Shown here: positions 1 through 8,570 of the stretch, piece after piece
How positions within the stretch are numbered: position 1 is the first letter of the stretch
Layout: every line of letters starts with the position of its first letter
Assembly (NCBI GenBank): GCA_002469865.1
Contig: DKOD01000031.1
Span: forward strand, 1 to 11,712
DNA: 11,712 nucleotides
Source of the DNA: Alphaproteobacteria bacterium UBA7371
GTDB lineage: Bacteria > Pseudomonadota > Alphaproteobacteria > UBA8317
Reading direction: 5' to 3'
Translations under genes and position numbers: made by a program
Notes under the pieces: generated by a model
What the model was told of the DNA's origin: nothing
What the model saw: the letters and a program-made list of their open reading frames with translations, nothing else
Databases searched by the model: none

Positions 1-509
1 GGCCTGGCAACATCTGGTGTGGGGCGCACAGGATTGCCCACCACATGGGCCGTTACACCCTCGGGCAGCCCCCTGGTCTTAGCAAAGGATAAAGCGACGG
101 CTTTGGCGCCTGCTGCAAGCCTGCGGTTGGCCCGACCAAAAATAGCATTTTGCTCATGGAGCACCACCGGAATACTAAGCAGCTGGGCTGCTTTGCATGG
201 TGCAAATGCAGGGTACCCCCCAAAACCAACCAGCACATCAGGCCTATGGCGTAGCAAAAAAAGCATCGCCGTCAGCACCGCAAAAGCCACCCAGAACAAG
301 GCCTTCAATTTTGACATGCCTGATGAACCGGTGGGGGTGGATGCCGACATGACCATATGGGGAATGTCTTCCTCACCAAGATAACGTTTTCCGCGTCTAT
401 CGGTCAGTAACATCAATTCCGCACCGGCAAGTTTCAGTGCCTCTGCCGTGGCCAGGGCTGGAAACACATGGCCACCGGTTCCCCCGGCCACAAGAACCAC
501 CCTCGTCAT
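1..509 (-). CDS. murG: UDP-N-acetylglucosamine--N-acetylmuramyl-(pentapeptide) pyrophosphoryl-undecaprenol N-acetylglucosamine transferase MurG, N-terminal part
   Basis: MurG is a GT28-family glycosyltransferase on the cytoplasmic face of the inner membrane; it adds GlcNAc to lipid I to make lipid II. Reading the minus strand from the ATG at 509 gives 169 codons without a stop before the window ends, roughly the N-terminal half of a protein usually 350-380 residues long. Visible family motifs are the glycine-rich loop GGTGGHVFPALA (residues 9-20), GFGGYP (95-100), HEQNAIFGRANR (118-129) and GNPVR (158-162). A hydrophobic stretch near residues 70-86 is the usual membrane-association patch. The start overlaps the ftsW stop as ATGA, which supports this start and suggests translational coupling. 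The C-terminal UDP-GlcNAc-binding domain is outside the window. Confidence 0.97.
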   Translation of the reverse strand, partial: MTRVVLVAGGTGGHVFPALATAEALKLAGAELMLLTDRRGKRYLGEEDIPHMVMSASTPTGSSGMSKLKALFWVAFAVLTAMLFLLRHRPDVLVGFGGYPAFAPCKAAQLLSIPVVLHEQNAIFGRANRRLAAGAKAVALSFAKTRGLPEGVTAHVVGNPVRPTPDVAR

Positions 510-1636
510 GCAAGCCCCCCCATCATCCCAGGGCGCCGACGCGTCATGGCAAGAAGGAAGCCAGCAGAAACGGCCATGGCCAAGAGGCTGGTTCCCCCAT
601 AGGAAATAAACGGAAGTGTCATGCCTGTGGTGGGCACCATGCCCAGGCTGACCGCCATGTTCAAAAAAGCCTGCAGGCCAATCACAATCACCAAACCACC
701 CACAGCAAGTTGACTAAAACTGCTGGTGTGATGGCGGGCCCTGGCCATGGAGCGCAAAACCAATATGGCAAAGCTTCCCACAATAAGGGTGCAAGCAATC
801 AAACCATATTCTTCCAAAGCCACTGCAAAAATGAAATCAGTATGGGCATCTGGTAAGGTTCGTTTCAACTCACCCTCCCCAGGACCAACACCGATGATGC
901 CACCATGAACCGCGGCATCAAGCGCCTTGTTCACTTGGTAATTTTCAGCGCGTTGGGGGTCCAAGAACGCATCAATGCGTTTGGCCACATGGGGCAAAGT
1001 GAAATAGGCCATCACCACACCAACCCCGCCAATGGGCGCAAAAACCGCTGCCCAAACCAGCCTCACGCCTGAAAGAAATAGCACCCCAACCCAAGCTGCA
1101 GCGATCAAGATGGTCTGTCCGATATCCGGCTGCAAAACGAGGATGCCAACACAGCTTAACAGCCCCAAAAAGGCCAGCAAGGTCCCATCCATTCGGCCAA
1201 AGACTTTTTCCTGCCTGCTCATCAAATCAGCGGTGACCACCATTAATGCCGGCTTCAAAAATTCTGCTGGTTGGATGGACAGACCGCCCACATAAATCCA
1301 ACGCCTTGCGCCTTTGATCTCCACACCAAGAACCAAGGTGGCCAGTAGGGCCAAACCTGCAAAGACCAAAAGCGCGTAAGCAGCGCGCCGCACGCCCACC
1401 GGCGAAAGCAGCGAACATACAACGATAATGACGCTGGAAAGCCCCACAAACAGCAATTGTCTTTTGACAAAATGATATTGTTCAAGCCCCAATTTGGCAG
1501 CCACCGCGGGTGAAGCTGCAAGACCCATGATAATACCAACCACCATGAGGAAGATGATGCAGCCCAACCCCCAGCGATCCACCGACCACCACCATCGCGA
1601 GATCATACCATCATGGGCGCGCGATAAAATATTCAT
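506..1636 (-). CDS. ftsW: Septal peptidoglycan glycosyltransferase FtsW (SEDS family)
   Basis: FtsW is the SEDS-family integral membrane polymerase that makes septal glycan strands from lipid II together with FtsI. The 376-residue product is highly hydrophobic, with about ten predicted membrane segments. It carries the SEDS signatures PAEFLKPALM, VLQPDIGQT, DAHTDFIFAVALEEYG (its Asp, about residue 267, matches the position regarded as catalytic in RodA/FtsW) and the C-terminal GMTLPFISYGGTSLL. RodA is the other SEDS possibility, but the position between murD and murG is diagnostic for FtsW. I chose the ATG at 1636 because it overlaps the murD TGA as ATGA and follows a G-rich stretch. An in-frame TTG three codons upstream (1645) is possible but less likely. 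The stop overlaps the murG start as ATGA. Confidence 0.97.
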   Translation of the reverse strand: MNILSRAHDGMISRWWWSVDRWGLGCIIFLMVVGIIMGLAASPAVAAKLGLEQYHFVKRQLLFVGLSSVIIVVCSLLSPVGVRRAAYALLVFAGLALLATLVLGVEIKGARRWIYVGGLSIQPAEFLKPALMVVTADLMSRQEKVFGRMDGTLLAFLGLLSCVGILVLQPDIGQTILIAAAWVGVLFLSGVRLVWAAVFAPIGGVGVVMAYFTLPHVAKRIDAFLDPQRAENYQVNKALDAAVHGGIIGVGPGEGELKRTLPDAHTDFIFAVALEEYGLIACTLIVGSFAILVLRSMARARHHTSSFSQLAVGGLVIVIGLQAFLNMAVSLGMVPTTGMTLPFISYGGTSLLAMAVSAGFLLAMTRRRPGMMGGLA

Positions 1637-2967
1637 GCCCCCCAAGCCTCCACCAATCCCCGGAAGTGCTCCCCACGGGCCATAAAATTTGGATAGGCAT
1701 CAAAAGATGCGCTTGCTGGGGAAAGAAGAATGGTGCCACCATCACCCTTTTGGGCCTGGGCCACTGCCGCATGAAAAGCTTTTTCCAAGTCAGGGCATTG
1801 GGTGACAGGAACAAAATCAGACAATGCATCGACAAACACACCAGCATCCTTGCCAAAAGCAAATGCCTTTGCAGAGGTTTCTTTGGCGGTTTTGGCCAAG
1901 ATTGATAGGTCTTCGGGCTTGGAGAGACCGCCAACAAGCCAATAAGATCCCGGCCAAGCACGTAACGCATGGCAGGTTGATGATGCATTGGTGGCCTTGG
2001 AATCATTCACAAATTCCAATTCACCCTTGCGAAGAACATGTTCAAGGCGGTGGGGCAAACCTGGAAAACTTGCCAGGGCCGACAACAGCTCGTCCAATTC
2101 ATTCCCAGCAGCAAGACACGCCCCGATGGCCGAGGCAATATTCTCGCCATTGTGACGGCCCTGGAGGGACTTTGGAATGTCCAGTGGGTATGTAACCCCA
2201 TCAACATGCAACTGACCATCGGCAACATGGATTTGCGCATCTTCCCCAAGGCCCACAGATTTTGCTCGTGGTGTCCGGCCAGAAAATTCTTGATACCAGG
2301 CAAGCCCTACAGCATCAACGACACCGAGCACCAACCGACCGCCATGGTCGCATGTTTGGTCAAAAAGCTTTTTCTTGGCACCATGATAGGCTTCCACGCT
2401 CCCGTGGCGATCAAGATGATCCACACCAAGATTGGTGAGCACTGCCACATCAGAAGCGAAACTTGTCTGAAGATCCAATTGGTAGGAAGATAATTCCACC
2501 ACATGCCAATTGGCATCCATAGGCATTTTAAGCAGTGGTAGGCCCAGGTTACCTCCAGCAACAATGCTGCCCTCTGTTACGCTGTCCATGAGATGAGCAA
2601 TCAAGGCCGTGGTGGTGGATTTCCCATTGGTGCCGGTCACAGCAATGATGCGCGGGGCCTCATCGGCAAGCATCATTTTCCAAGCATAGATCTCAAGCTC
2701 ACCCAATATCTCACATTTTTCTTGCCGCGCCCGAACATATGCCGGATGGGTTTCTGGCAGGCCTGGGGCCGGAACAAACACATCAACGACACCCCAATCA
2801 ATATCATCAACATGTTGGGGGGCATGACCAGCAACATCATCATTAATTTTGTCGTCACCCACAATAATACGTGCCATTTGGTCTTCGAGATACCCAACCA
2901 CGGCCATGCCCGACAAACCCAGTCCATAGACATAGAAGCACCGGTGATGAAGGGGATCGACCTGCAT
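1633..2967 (-). CDS. murD: UDP-N-acetylmuramoyl-L-alanine--D-glutamate ligase MurD
   Basis: MurD adds D-glutamate to UDP-MurNAc-L-Ala in the cytoplasm using ATP. The 444-residue product has the normal three-domain Mur ligase layout: an N-terminal Rossmann-like region with VYGLGLSGMAV (residues 13-23), a central ATPase with GTNGKSTTTALIAH (112-125) and NLGVDHLDRH, and a C-terminal domain with FVNDSKATN (about 319-327) and LLSPASASFDAYPNF. The HNGENIASAIGA and PHRLE motifs are intact. The start at 2967 overlaps the mraY stop as TGATG. The reading frame is open 29 codons further upstream, but that part lies inside mraY and looks like a shadow. No strong Shine-Dalgarno sequence is visible, which fits translational reinitiation after mraY. 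Confidence 0.97.
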   Translation of the reverse strand: MQVDPLHHRCFYVYGLGLSGMAVVGYLEDQMARIIVGDDKINDDVAGHAPQHVDDIDWGVVDVFVPAPGLPETHPAYVRARQEKCEILGELEIYAWKMMLADEAPRIIAVTGTNGKSTTTALIAHLMDSVTEGSIVAGGNLGLPLLKMPMDANWHVVELSSYQLDLQTSFASDVAVLTNLGVDHLDRHGSVEAYHGAKKKLFDQTCDHGGRLVLGVVDAVGLAWYQEFSGRTPRAKSVGLGEDAQIHVADGQLHVDGVTYPLDIPKSLQGRHNGENIASAIGACLAAGNELDELLSALASFPGLPHRLEHVLRKGELEFVNDSKATNASSTCHALRAWPGSYWLVGGLSKPEDLSILAKTAKETSAKAFAFGKDAGVFVDALSDFVPVTQCPDLEKAFHAAVAQAQKGDGGTILLSPASASFDAYPNFMARGEHFRGLVEAWGA

Positions 2968-4055
2968 CAGCGCAACTTCAAGGTTGAAAGCCCAATTAGG
3001 GCGAGGATCACTGCAATAATCCAAAAACGGATCACAATTGTTGGTTCTTTCCAACCCATTTGCTCAAAATGATGGTGGATGGGCGCCATCTTAAACACCC
3101 GCTTTCCGGTTAACTTAAAGCTTGCCACCTGGATCATGACCGATAAGGCCTCAAGAACAAACAAGCCGCCGATCACAGCCAACACAACTTCATGACGCGT
3201 TACCACAGCGATTGACCCCAGAGACCCCCCAAGGGCCAGGGAACCTGTGTCGCCCATGAAGATCATGGCCGGCGGGGCGTTAAACCATAAAAAGCCCAAA
3301 CCAGCACCAATTAAGGCACCGCAGAATACCGCCAACTCACCTGCACCGGGAACGTAATGAACCTGCAAATAACCAGAAAATACGATGTTACCAACAAGAT
3401 AGCTGATCATGCCAAAGCTGGCCGTCGCAATCATGACCGGCACAATAGCAAGACCATCAAGCCCGTCGGTCAGATTAACCGCATTGGCAGAACCCAAGAT
3501 CACCAGCACAGCGAAGGGGAAGAAAAACATGCCAAGCGGCAAAAGTGTGTCCTTGAAAAATGGCAAGGCCAAACGCTGGTCAAGCTCAGCAGGCGCCATA
3601 AAAGAAATGACCACAGCGGCCAGCAGCGAAACCGCAGCACCAATGGCAAGCCGCAACTTGCCTGAAAGGCCCCCAGCATGGCGTCGGGTTACCTTTTGGT
3701 AATCATCAACAAAGCCTAAAAGGCCAAATGAAATCGTGACCAGCAAAACCACCCAAACATAAATATTGGAAAGGTCCATCCACAAAAGCGTGGAAATCAA
3801 TGCGCTGCCCAAAATAAGCAAGCCACCCATGGTTGGCGTGCCCTGTTTTTCGACGATATGTCGCTTGGGGCCATCCTCACGGATAGGCTGCCCCTTACCC
3901 TGGCGCATTCGAAGAACATTGATCAGGCGTGGCCCGAATATGAATGCAATGAGAAGGCTGGTGAGTATGGCCCCACCTGTTCTAAATGTGATGTAGCGCA
4001 GAACATTGAACGCCCCGAACTCATCCGCAAAGGGAAGAAAAATCTCTGGGATCAT
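2967..4055 (-). CDS. mraY: Phospho-N-acetylmuramoyl-pentapeptide-transferase MraY
   Basis: MraY is a polytopic inner-membrane enzyme that transfers phospho-MurNAc-pentapeptide to undecaprenyl phosphate, giving lipid I. The product is 362 residues, the usual family length, with about ten hydrophobic segments. Visible motifs are GTPTMGGLLIL (72-82), FVDDYQKV (115-122, with the Asp-Asp pair), NLTDGLDGLA (194-203), FMGDTGSLALGG (266-277) and the cytoplasmic APIHHHFE loop (324-331). These carry the acidic residues and histidines involved in Mg2+ and UDP-substrate binding in this family. The ATG at 4055 overlaps the murF stop as ATGA, and the TGA is shared with the murD start as TGATG. Confidence 0.98.
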   Translation of the reverse strand: MIPEIFLPFADEFGAFNVLRYITFRTGGAILTSLLIAFIFGPRLINVLRMRQGKGQPIREDGPKRHIVEKQGTPTMGGLLILGSALISTLLWMDLSNIYVWVVLLVTISFGLLGFVDDYQKVTRRHAGGLSGKLRLAIGAAVSLLAAVVISFMAPAELDQRLALPFFKDTLLPLGMFFFPFAVLVILGSANAVNLTDGLDGLAIVPVMIATASFGMISYLVGNIVFSGYLQVHYVPGAGELAVFCGALIGAGLGFLWFNAPPAMIFMGDTGSLALGGSLGSIAVVTRHEVVLAVIGGLFVLEALSVMIQVASFKLTGKRVFKMAPIHHHFEQMGWKEPTIVIRFWIIAVILALIGLSTLKLR

Positions 4056-5437
4056 GATGCGGCCACTCCGACATGCCCAGCCTCCAAAAGCCGGGCGACA
4101 ATCTGATAAACTTCACTGCCATGGGAACCTTTCACCAGGACCAAATCGGAAGGCTGGATAAGCCCATCAAGCTCATCAAAAGCAGCAGCAACATTATCTG
4201 CACACACAACCTTGCCCGGAATATTTTTGGACCCAAACGCCCGGCCCATGGCCGGACCCACAGCAACCACCACATCAACACCTATTTCGATGATTCGGTG
4301 AACCACTTCCAGATGAGCCAAATCCCCCATGTCTCCAAGCTCAAGCATGTCACCGAGAATGGCAATTTTGCGTCCAGCATGATGGCCAAGCGCATTGATG
4401 GCCGCCTCCATGGAAGACGGGTTGGCATTATAGGAATCATCCAAAAGGGAAAAAGATACAGGCTTGGTTATTTTGACCAAACGCCCCCTGCCCGCGGGGA
4501 GAGAAAATCCTGCCATGGATCTTGAAAAACTTGAAAACGATACCCCCAAATGTTCACAAACGGCATACACCGCGGCGATGCTGCTGCATAATTGGGGGGC
4601 CACGAAGCCCACATGGAACACACCAGAATTTTTACCCCCTTGAATGTCCAGCTGCATGCCTGTTTCATCAACTTGAACAAGCTGACATGAATAATCAGCC
4701 GATGGGCTTATTCCAAAGCGAATAACTTCTGCTGCATTGGCCTTGGCGACCTCACCAAGCAGCATTGAATGCGCCGTATCCTCGGGAACCAAGGCAATTC
4801 CGTTATGCCCAAGCCCCTCGTAAATTGTTGATTTTTCCTTTGCGATGGCCTGCAAGCTTCCCAATTGGCCAATATGGGCCGGAGCAATAGCCGTCACCAT
4901 GGCGATATGGGGACGAACCATATGGGAAAGGGGGGCTATTTCACCAACATTGCTCATGCCCAACTCAAACACACCCAATTCTGCTCCGGGCCCCATGTTG
5001 GCAAGGGTCAGGGGCACACCAATATGGTTGTTAAAGGAGTTTTTTGCAGCATGAACCTCATGATGGGCTGCCAAGACGTGGGTCAACATGTCCTTGGTCG
5101 TTGTTTTGCCGACCGATCCTGTGATGGCAACACGCCTTCCTTGATGACGCTTGGAGGCTGCATCCCCAAGCACCTGCAAGGCTCCTAGCCCATCATCAAC
5201 ATGGATAATGCTGAGCCCCTCGGGCTTGTCATGGTCACTTGCCCAAAAAGCCCCAACCGCTCCAGATTGTTGTGCCCTTGCTGCAAATTCGTGACCATCC
5301 CGGGCTGCCTTCAAAGGAACAAATAGGCTGCCTTTTTGAACATCACGGCTGTCTTGGGTCACATGACTGACCCCATGATCGGCACCTTCAAGTCTTCCGC
5401 CAATAAGATCTGCTATTTGGGATAATGTCCAAAGCAT
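4052..5437 (-). CDS. murF: UDP-N-acetylmuramoyl-tripeptide--D-alanyl-D-alanine ligase MurF
   Basis: MurF attaches D-Ala-D-Ala to the UDP-MurNAc-tripeptide, the last cytoplasmic step of precursor synthesis. The 461-residue product shows the uridine-site motif TQDSRDVQKGSLFVPL (27-42), the ATP loop ITGSVGKTTTKDML (105-118), NNHIGVPLTL (136-145), FELGMSNVGEIAPL, AIAPAHIGQLGS and the C-terminal LLDDSYNANPSSMEAAI (331-347) followed by ILGDMLELG. The segment where Mur ligases normally read H-N-x-x-N before a run of Leu/Ala is unusual here: APQLCSSIAAVYA (about 280-292) has neither the His nor the Asn. The reading frame through it is clean. The ATG at 5437 lies 6 nt after the murE stop, with GGGTGA just upstream as a possible ribosome binding site. 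Confidence 0.96.
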   Translation of the reverse strand: MLWTLSQIADLIGGRLEGADHGVSHVTQDSRDVQKGSLFVPLKAARDGHEFAARAQQSGAVGAFWASDHDKPEGLSIIHVDDGLGALQVLGDAASKRHQGRRVAITGSVGKTTTKDMLTHVLAAHHEVHAAKNSFNNHIGVPLTLANMGPGAELGVFELGMSNVGEIAPLSHMVRPHIAMVTAIAPAHIGQLGSLQAIAKEKSTIYEGLGHNGIALVPEDTAHSMLLGEVAKANAAEVIRFGISPSADYSCQLVQVDETGMQLDIQGGKNSGVFHVGFVAPQLCSSIAAVYAVCEHLGVSFSSFSRSMAGFSLPAGRGRLVKITKPVSFSLLDDSYNANPSSMEAAINALGHHAGRKIAILGDMLELGDMGDLAHLEVVHRIIEIGVDVVVAVGPAMGRAFGSKNIPGKVVCADNVAAAFDELDGLIQPSDLVLVKGSHGSEVYQIVARLLEAGHVGVAAS

Positions 5438-5443
5438 GTTTGT

Positions 5444-6910
5444 TCACCCATGTTCGGCAAGAAATGTGCGCACAATGTCGGCATCATCAAATGGCAAAGT
5501 TTTGCCCCCCACCACTTGCCCCTGTTCATGCCCTTTGCCGGCCACCAACAGCACATCTTGGTTGGAAAGCATCTTGATTCCTAAGCAAATGGCCTCTTTT
5601 CTATCACCACATTCTATGGCCCTTGGGTGGGTCGCCAAGATCGCATCACGAATGGTTTGGGGGTCTTCGGATCTTGGATTGTCATCGGTCACAATGGAGA
5701 AATCTGCATGAGCCGCGGCCACTTCTCCCATCATGGGGCGTTTCCCACGATCCCTGTCGCCACCGCAACCGAAAACCACACCGATGCGCTCAAACTGCTC
5801 TGATTGCCTGAGCGATTTTAAGGCCGTCTCCAAGGCGTCGGGTGTATGGGCATAATCAACGAAGACCGCAGCCCCACAGGCATGGCGACCCACAAATTCC
5901 ATGCGCCCACGAACAGCCTGCAAGCCTGACATTGCCAGTGCCAGATGACCCAATTCCAGGCCTGCATCAAAGGCAAGAACAGCAGCTAGGGCCAAATTTT
6001 CCAATTGGAATCTGGCAATGAACGGAACAGTCACACATTGCAAATGCCCTTGAGAAGTGATGTGAACTTTCGCGCCCTCAGCCGACAAAGACATAACCTT
6101 AAACCCAAAAAAATTCAGGTCCTGCTTGTGGTAATCCCAGAGCCGCACGCCTGATTTTTCGCATGCCGCATGAATGGCTATGGCTGCCTCACCCGTCGCC
6201 GCGCTGGCTAGAAGACCATTTTTTCTGATGCATCGGCGCACCAATTCCAATTTTGCCTCAAGATATGCCTCCATGCTCACATGGTAATCGAGGTGGTCAC
6301 GACTGAGGTTGGTGAATGCACCCGATTGGAAGGTAACCCCATCAACACGATGCTGATGCAAGCCGTGGCTTGAGACCTCCATGGCAAGATGCTGACAACC
6401 CTCTTGGGAAAGCGTGTGGAGCATCTTGTGCAACGCAATTTGGTCAGGTGTGGTCATGCCTGGCTGTGGTTCCATGCCTCCGCGCACCAAACCCAAAGTT
6501 CCAAGGCTTGCAGCATTGATCCCTGCGCCCGACCAAATCTGGCGCAACAAATCAACCGTGGATGTTTTGCCATTGGTTCCCGTCACCCCCACACAGAGAT
6601 TGGGTTGGCCTGGAAAAAAAATAGCCGCTGCAAGAGCCAAGGCCCTGCGTGCATGAGGCACTTGTAGCCACACAAAACGGTCATCATTAACCGGACGCTC
6701 GCCCATGATGACGGTCAATCCGGCAGAGGCAATCTGGTCCAAATGCTCCAAAGGATCAAAATGGGCGCCTGGAACCGCCACAAACAAATCACTGGGCTGC
6801 ATGGACTTGGTTGAAGATGTCAGACCTAAGACCCGAAGCTGTTGCTGGCCATGGCAGGTTATTGCCATGTTTTTTTCCTGCATCAGGGCAATAAAACGGG
6901 CGAGCTCCAC
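5444..6910 (-). CDS. murE: UDP-N-acetylmuramoyl-L-alanyl-D-glutamate--2,6-diaminopimelate ligase MurE
   Basis: MurE adds the third residue of the stem peptide. The DNPR motif (about residues 410-413) is characteristic of enzymes using meso-diaminopimelate rather than lysine. With the GTG start at 6910 the protein is 488 residues, normal for the family. Other motifs are GVTGTNGKTSTVDLL (108-122), TTPD (153-156), MEVSSHGLHQHRV, NLSRDHLDYH, a lysine near 220 in YLEAKLELV that would be carbamylated, FVDYAHTPDALETAL, GCGGDRDRGKRP and GKGHE (458-462). I preferred this GTG because it follows the ftsI TGA by 1 nt, has GAGAGG 10 nt upstream and gives a normal-length N-terminus. ATG at 6868, preceded by AGGA at 7 nt, is an alternative that would remove 14 residues. 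The usual DSR of the uridine-site motif reads STK here. Confidence 0.96.
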   Translation of the reverse strand: MELARFIALMQEKNMAITCHGQQQLRVLGLTSSTKSMQPSDLFVAVPGAHFDPLEHLDQIASAGLTVIMGERPVNDDRFVWLQVPHARRALALAAAIFFPGQPNLCVGVTGTNGKTSTVDLLRQIWSGAGINAASLGTLGLVRGGMEPQPGMTTPDQIALHKMLHTLSQEGCQHLAMEVSSHGLHQHRVDGVTFQSGAFTNLSRDHLDYHVSMEAYLEAKLELVRRCIRKNGLLASAATGEAAIAIHAACEKSGVRLWDYHKQDLNFFGFKVMSLSAEGAKVHITSQGHLQCVTVPFIARFQLENLALAAVLAFDAGLELGHLALAMSGLQAVRGRMEFVGRHACGAAVFVDYAHTPDALETALKSLRQSEQFERIGVVFGCGGDRDRGKRPMMGEVAAAHADFSIVTDDNPRSEDPQTIRDAILATHPRAIECGDRKEAICLGIKMLSNQDVLLVAGKGHEQGQVVGGKTLPFDDADIVRTFLAEHG

Positions 6911-6911
6911 G

Positions 6912-8570
6912 TCAATTGACCCTCTCAACCGCCAGCAACACACCACCATTTTGTTCTTCAGGAAATACGGGCCGAATACCCAAAATTGGCGACATCCGCG
7001 ACACCAATCTTGACACAAGTGGCGCCGCGACCCAACCGGCTGTTGCGTGCCCGTGGGTTTCTTTGTTTCCCTCAGGCGCTTCCAACACCACATAAACCAC
7101 ATATCTTGGTGCTGCGGCAGGGAATGCAGCAACAAAAGATGAAATTCGTTCACGCTTGGTGTAACCTTGGCGGCCAGCACGCTCAGCGGTCCCAGTTTTG
7201 CCAATCACACCAATGCCCTGGACATCAGCACGTTTGCCCGTGCCATCCTCAACAACCTGCCTCATCATGTTGCGCACCTGCTTGGCCGTTTCAGGAGACA
7301 GCACGCGCTGCGGCGCACTTGTGCGGCCACCCTTGAGGAGAGATGCTTCCATTCTGAGCCCGCCATTGACCACAGGAATAACGGCCTCAGCCAATTGGAG
7401 CGGGGAAACTGACAGACCATATCCATAGGATAATGTTGCCGTGGTGATATCGCCCCAACGATCAGGGGTTATTGGCCGTGCCGCTTCACGCAATTCAATG
7501 GAACTGCGGTTCATCAGGCCAAATTTTTCAAAAAATGACTGTTGCTGTTCCTTTCCAAAACCCAAAGCCAATCTGGTTGAGCCGATGTTGGAGGAATATT
7601 TAAAAACTTCCGAGACTGTAAGCACACGGTTTTTTGCATGAAAATCCTTAATTTCATGCGCACCGATTGTTATCGGCCTACGGGCATCTACTGGCATATC
7701 ATGGGTCGCGGTTTTGGTCTCCAATGCAATGGCAGAGTTAAAAATTTTGAACACTGAACCAAGCTCGTAGACGCCCGCCACGGGGCGATTAAAATAACGC
7801 TCTGCATCACCAGGCACAGGCCTATTGGCGTCATATGTCGGCGCCGATGCCAAAGCCAAAACCTCGCCGGTCAAGGCATCCAGCACAACGCCAGACCCAG
7901 CCTTGGCTTGGAATTCATCTATGCCCTGAGCCAAGACAGATTCCAAAGCATGCTGGATGGTCACATCCAAACTAAGCGCCAATGGGCCAGTCACCGTTTC
8001 ATCGACGAGTTGGCCATTCATGGACAGCTCAATACCAGCAAGGCCATTACCATCGGCATCCACATGACCCAGCACATGGCTGGCTAGACTGCCCTGGGGA
8101 TAAATGCGGCGGTATTCCTTCATGAAGCTTACGCCCGGCAAATATAGCTGGTGAACCTGCTCCTGCTGCTCGGGGCTTAAATGACGTTCAACCCAAACAA
8201 AACGACGGTCAGAAGCAAGATCTGCCGCCAGCTTGACTGGGTCGAGATGTGGAAACACACCATGGAGCTTATGGGCTGCGTCTGTGGGGTCAAGAATAAA
8301 GTACGGATCAGCATATAAAGACGCCAGGGGAACAGAAGTGGCAAGCACAAAGCCACTTCGGTCCACGATATCACGGCGCGGGGTAAAAACACGTTCTGCT
8401 TTGGCTGGCCCCGTCTCCCTGGGCTCATTGGTCATGGATATTTCTGCAGCACGGCCCAATAGGGCCATAAACAACATGCAAAAAACACCTGCGGCGAGGC
8501 TCAAACGTTGGGGAATTCTGCGCCTGCGCACCTGAGCTTCGACCTTGATCGACTTGACCACGGCAATCAT
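6912..8570 (-). CDS. ftsI: Division-specific transpeptidase FtsI (penicillin-binding protein 3, class B)
   Basis: FtsI is the bitopic inner-membrane transpeptidase that crosslinks septal peptidoglycan in the periplasm, working with FtsW. The 552-residue product has an arginine-rich cytoplasmic tail, one membrane segment (about residues 23-39), a pedestal domain with FTPRRDIVDRSG and GHVDADGNGLAGIE, and a C-terminal transpeptidase domain. The active-site motifs are SVFK (272-275, nucleophile Ser272), SSN (326-328) and KTGT (458-461). It is slightly shorter than E. coli FtsI (588 residues), with no large insertion. The ATG at 8570 overlaps the ftsL stop as ATGA; an in-frame TTG four codons upstream is less likely. 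The position after ftsL separates it from the elongation enzyme PBP2. Confidence 0.97.
   Translation of the reverse strand: MIAVVKSIKVEAQVRRRRIPQRLSLAAGVFCMLFMALLGRAAEISMTNEPRETGPAKAERVFTPRRDIVDRSGFVLATSVPLASLYADPYFILDPTDAAHKLHGVFPHLDPVKLAADLASDRRFVWVERHLSPEQQEQVHQLYLPGVSFMKEYRRIYPQGSLASHVLGHVDADGNGLAGIELSMNGQLVDETVTGPLALSLDVTIQHALESVLAQGIDEFQAKAGSGVVLDALTGEVLALASAPTYDANRPVPGDAERYFNRPVAGVYELGSVFKIFNSAIALETKTATHDMPVDARRPITIGAHEIKDFHAKNRVLTVSEVFKYSSNIGSTRLALGFGKEQQQSFFEKFGLMNRSSIELREAARPITPDRWGDITTATLSYGYGLSVSPLQLAEAVIPVVNGGLRMEASLLKGGRTSAPQRVLSPETAKQVRNMMRQVVEDGTGKRADVQGIGVIGKTGTAERAGRQGYTKRERISSFVAAFPAAAPRYVVYVVLEAPEGNKETHGHATAGWVAAPLVSRLVSRMSPILGIRPVFPEEQNGGVLLAVERVN

Noticed and set aside
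437..856. Plus-strand open frame of 139 codons opposite ftsW and the murG start
   Set aside because: Low-complexity His/Pro/Gln-rich translation typical of the antisense of a hydrophobic membrane protein; the minus strand holds a clear ftsW.
6911..7204. N-terminal extension of murE by 98 residues
   Set aside because: This stretch lies inside ftsI in another frame, and its translation (Trp/Cys/His-rich) does not resemble MurE; the GTG at 6910 gives a normal-length protein.
2475..7398. Five copies of the octamer CCAATTGG (2475, 2506, 4861, 6001, 7391)
   Set aside because: Far above chance, but four of five encode Gln-Leu as CAA-TTG and one Ala-Asn-Trp, so preference for TTG and CAA codons explains them; all are within genes with no regular spacing.
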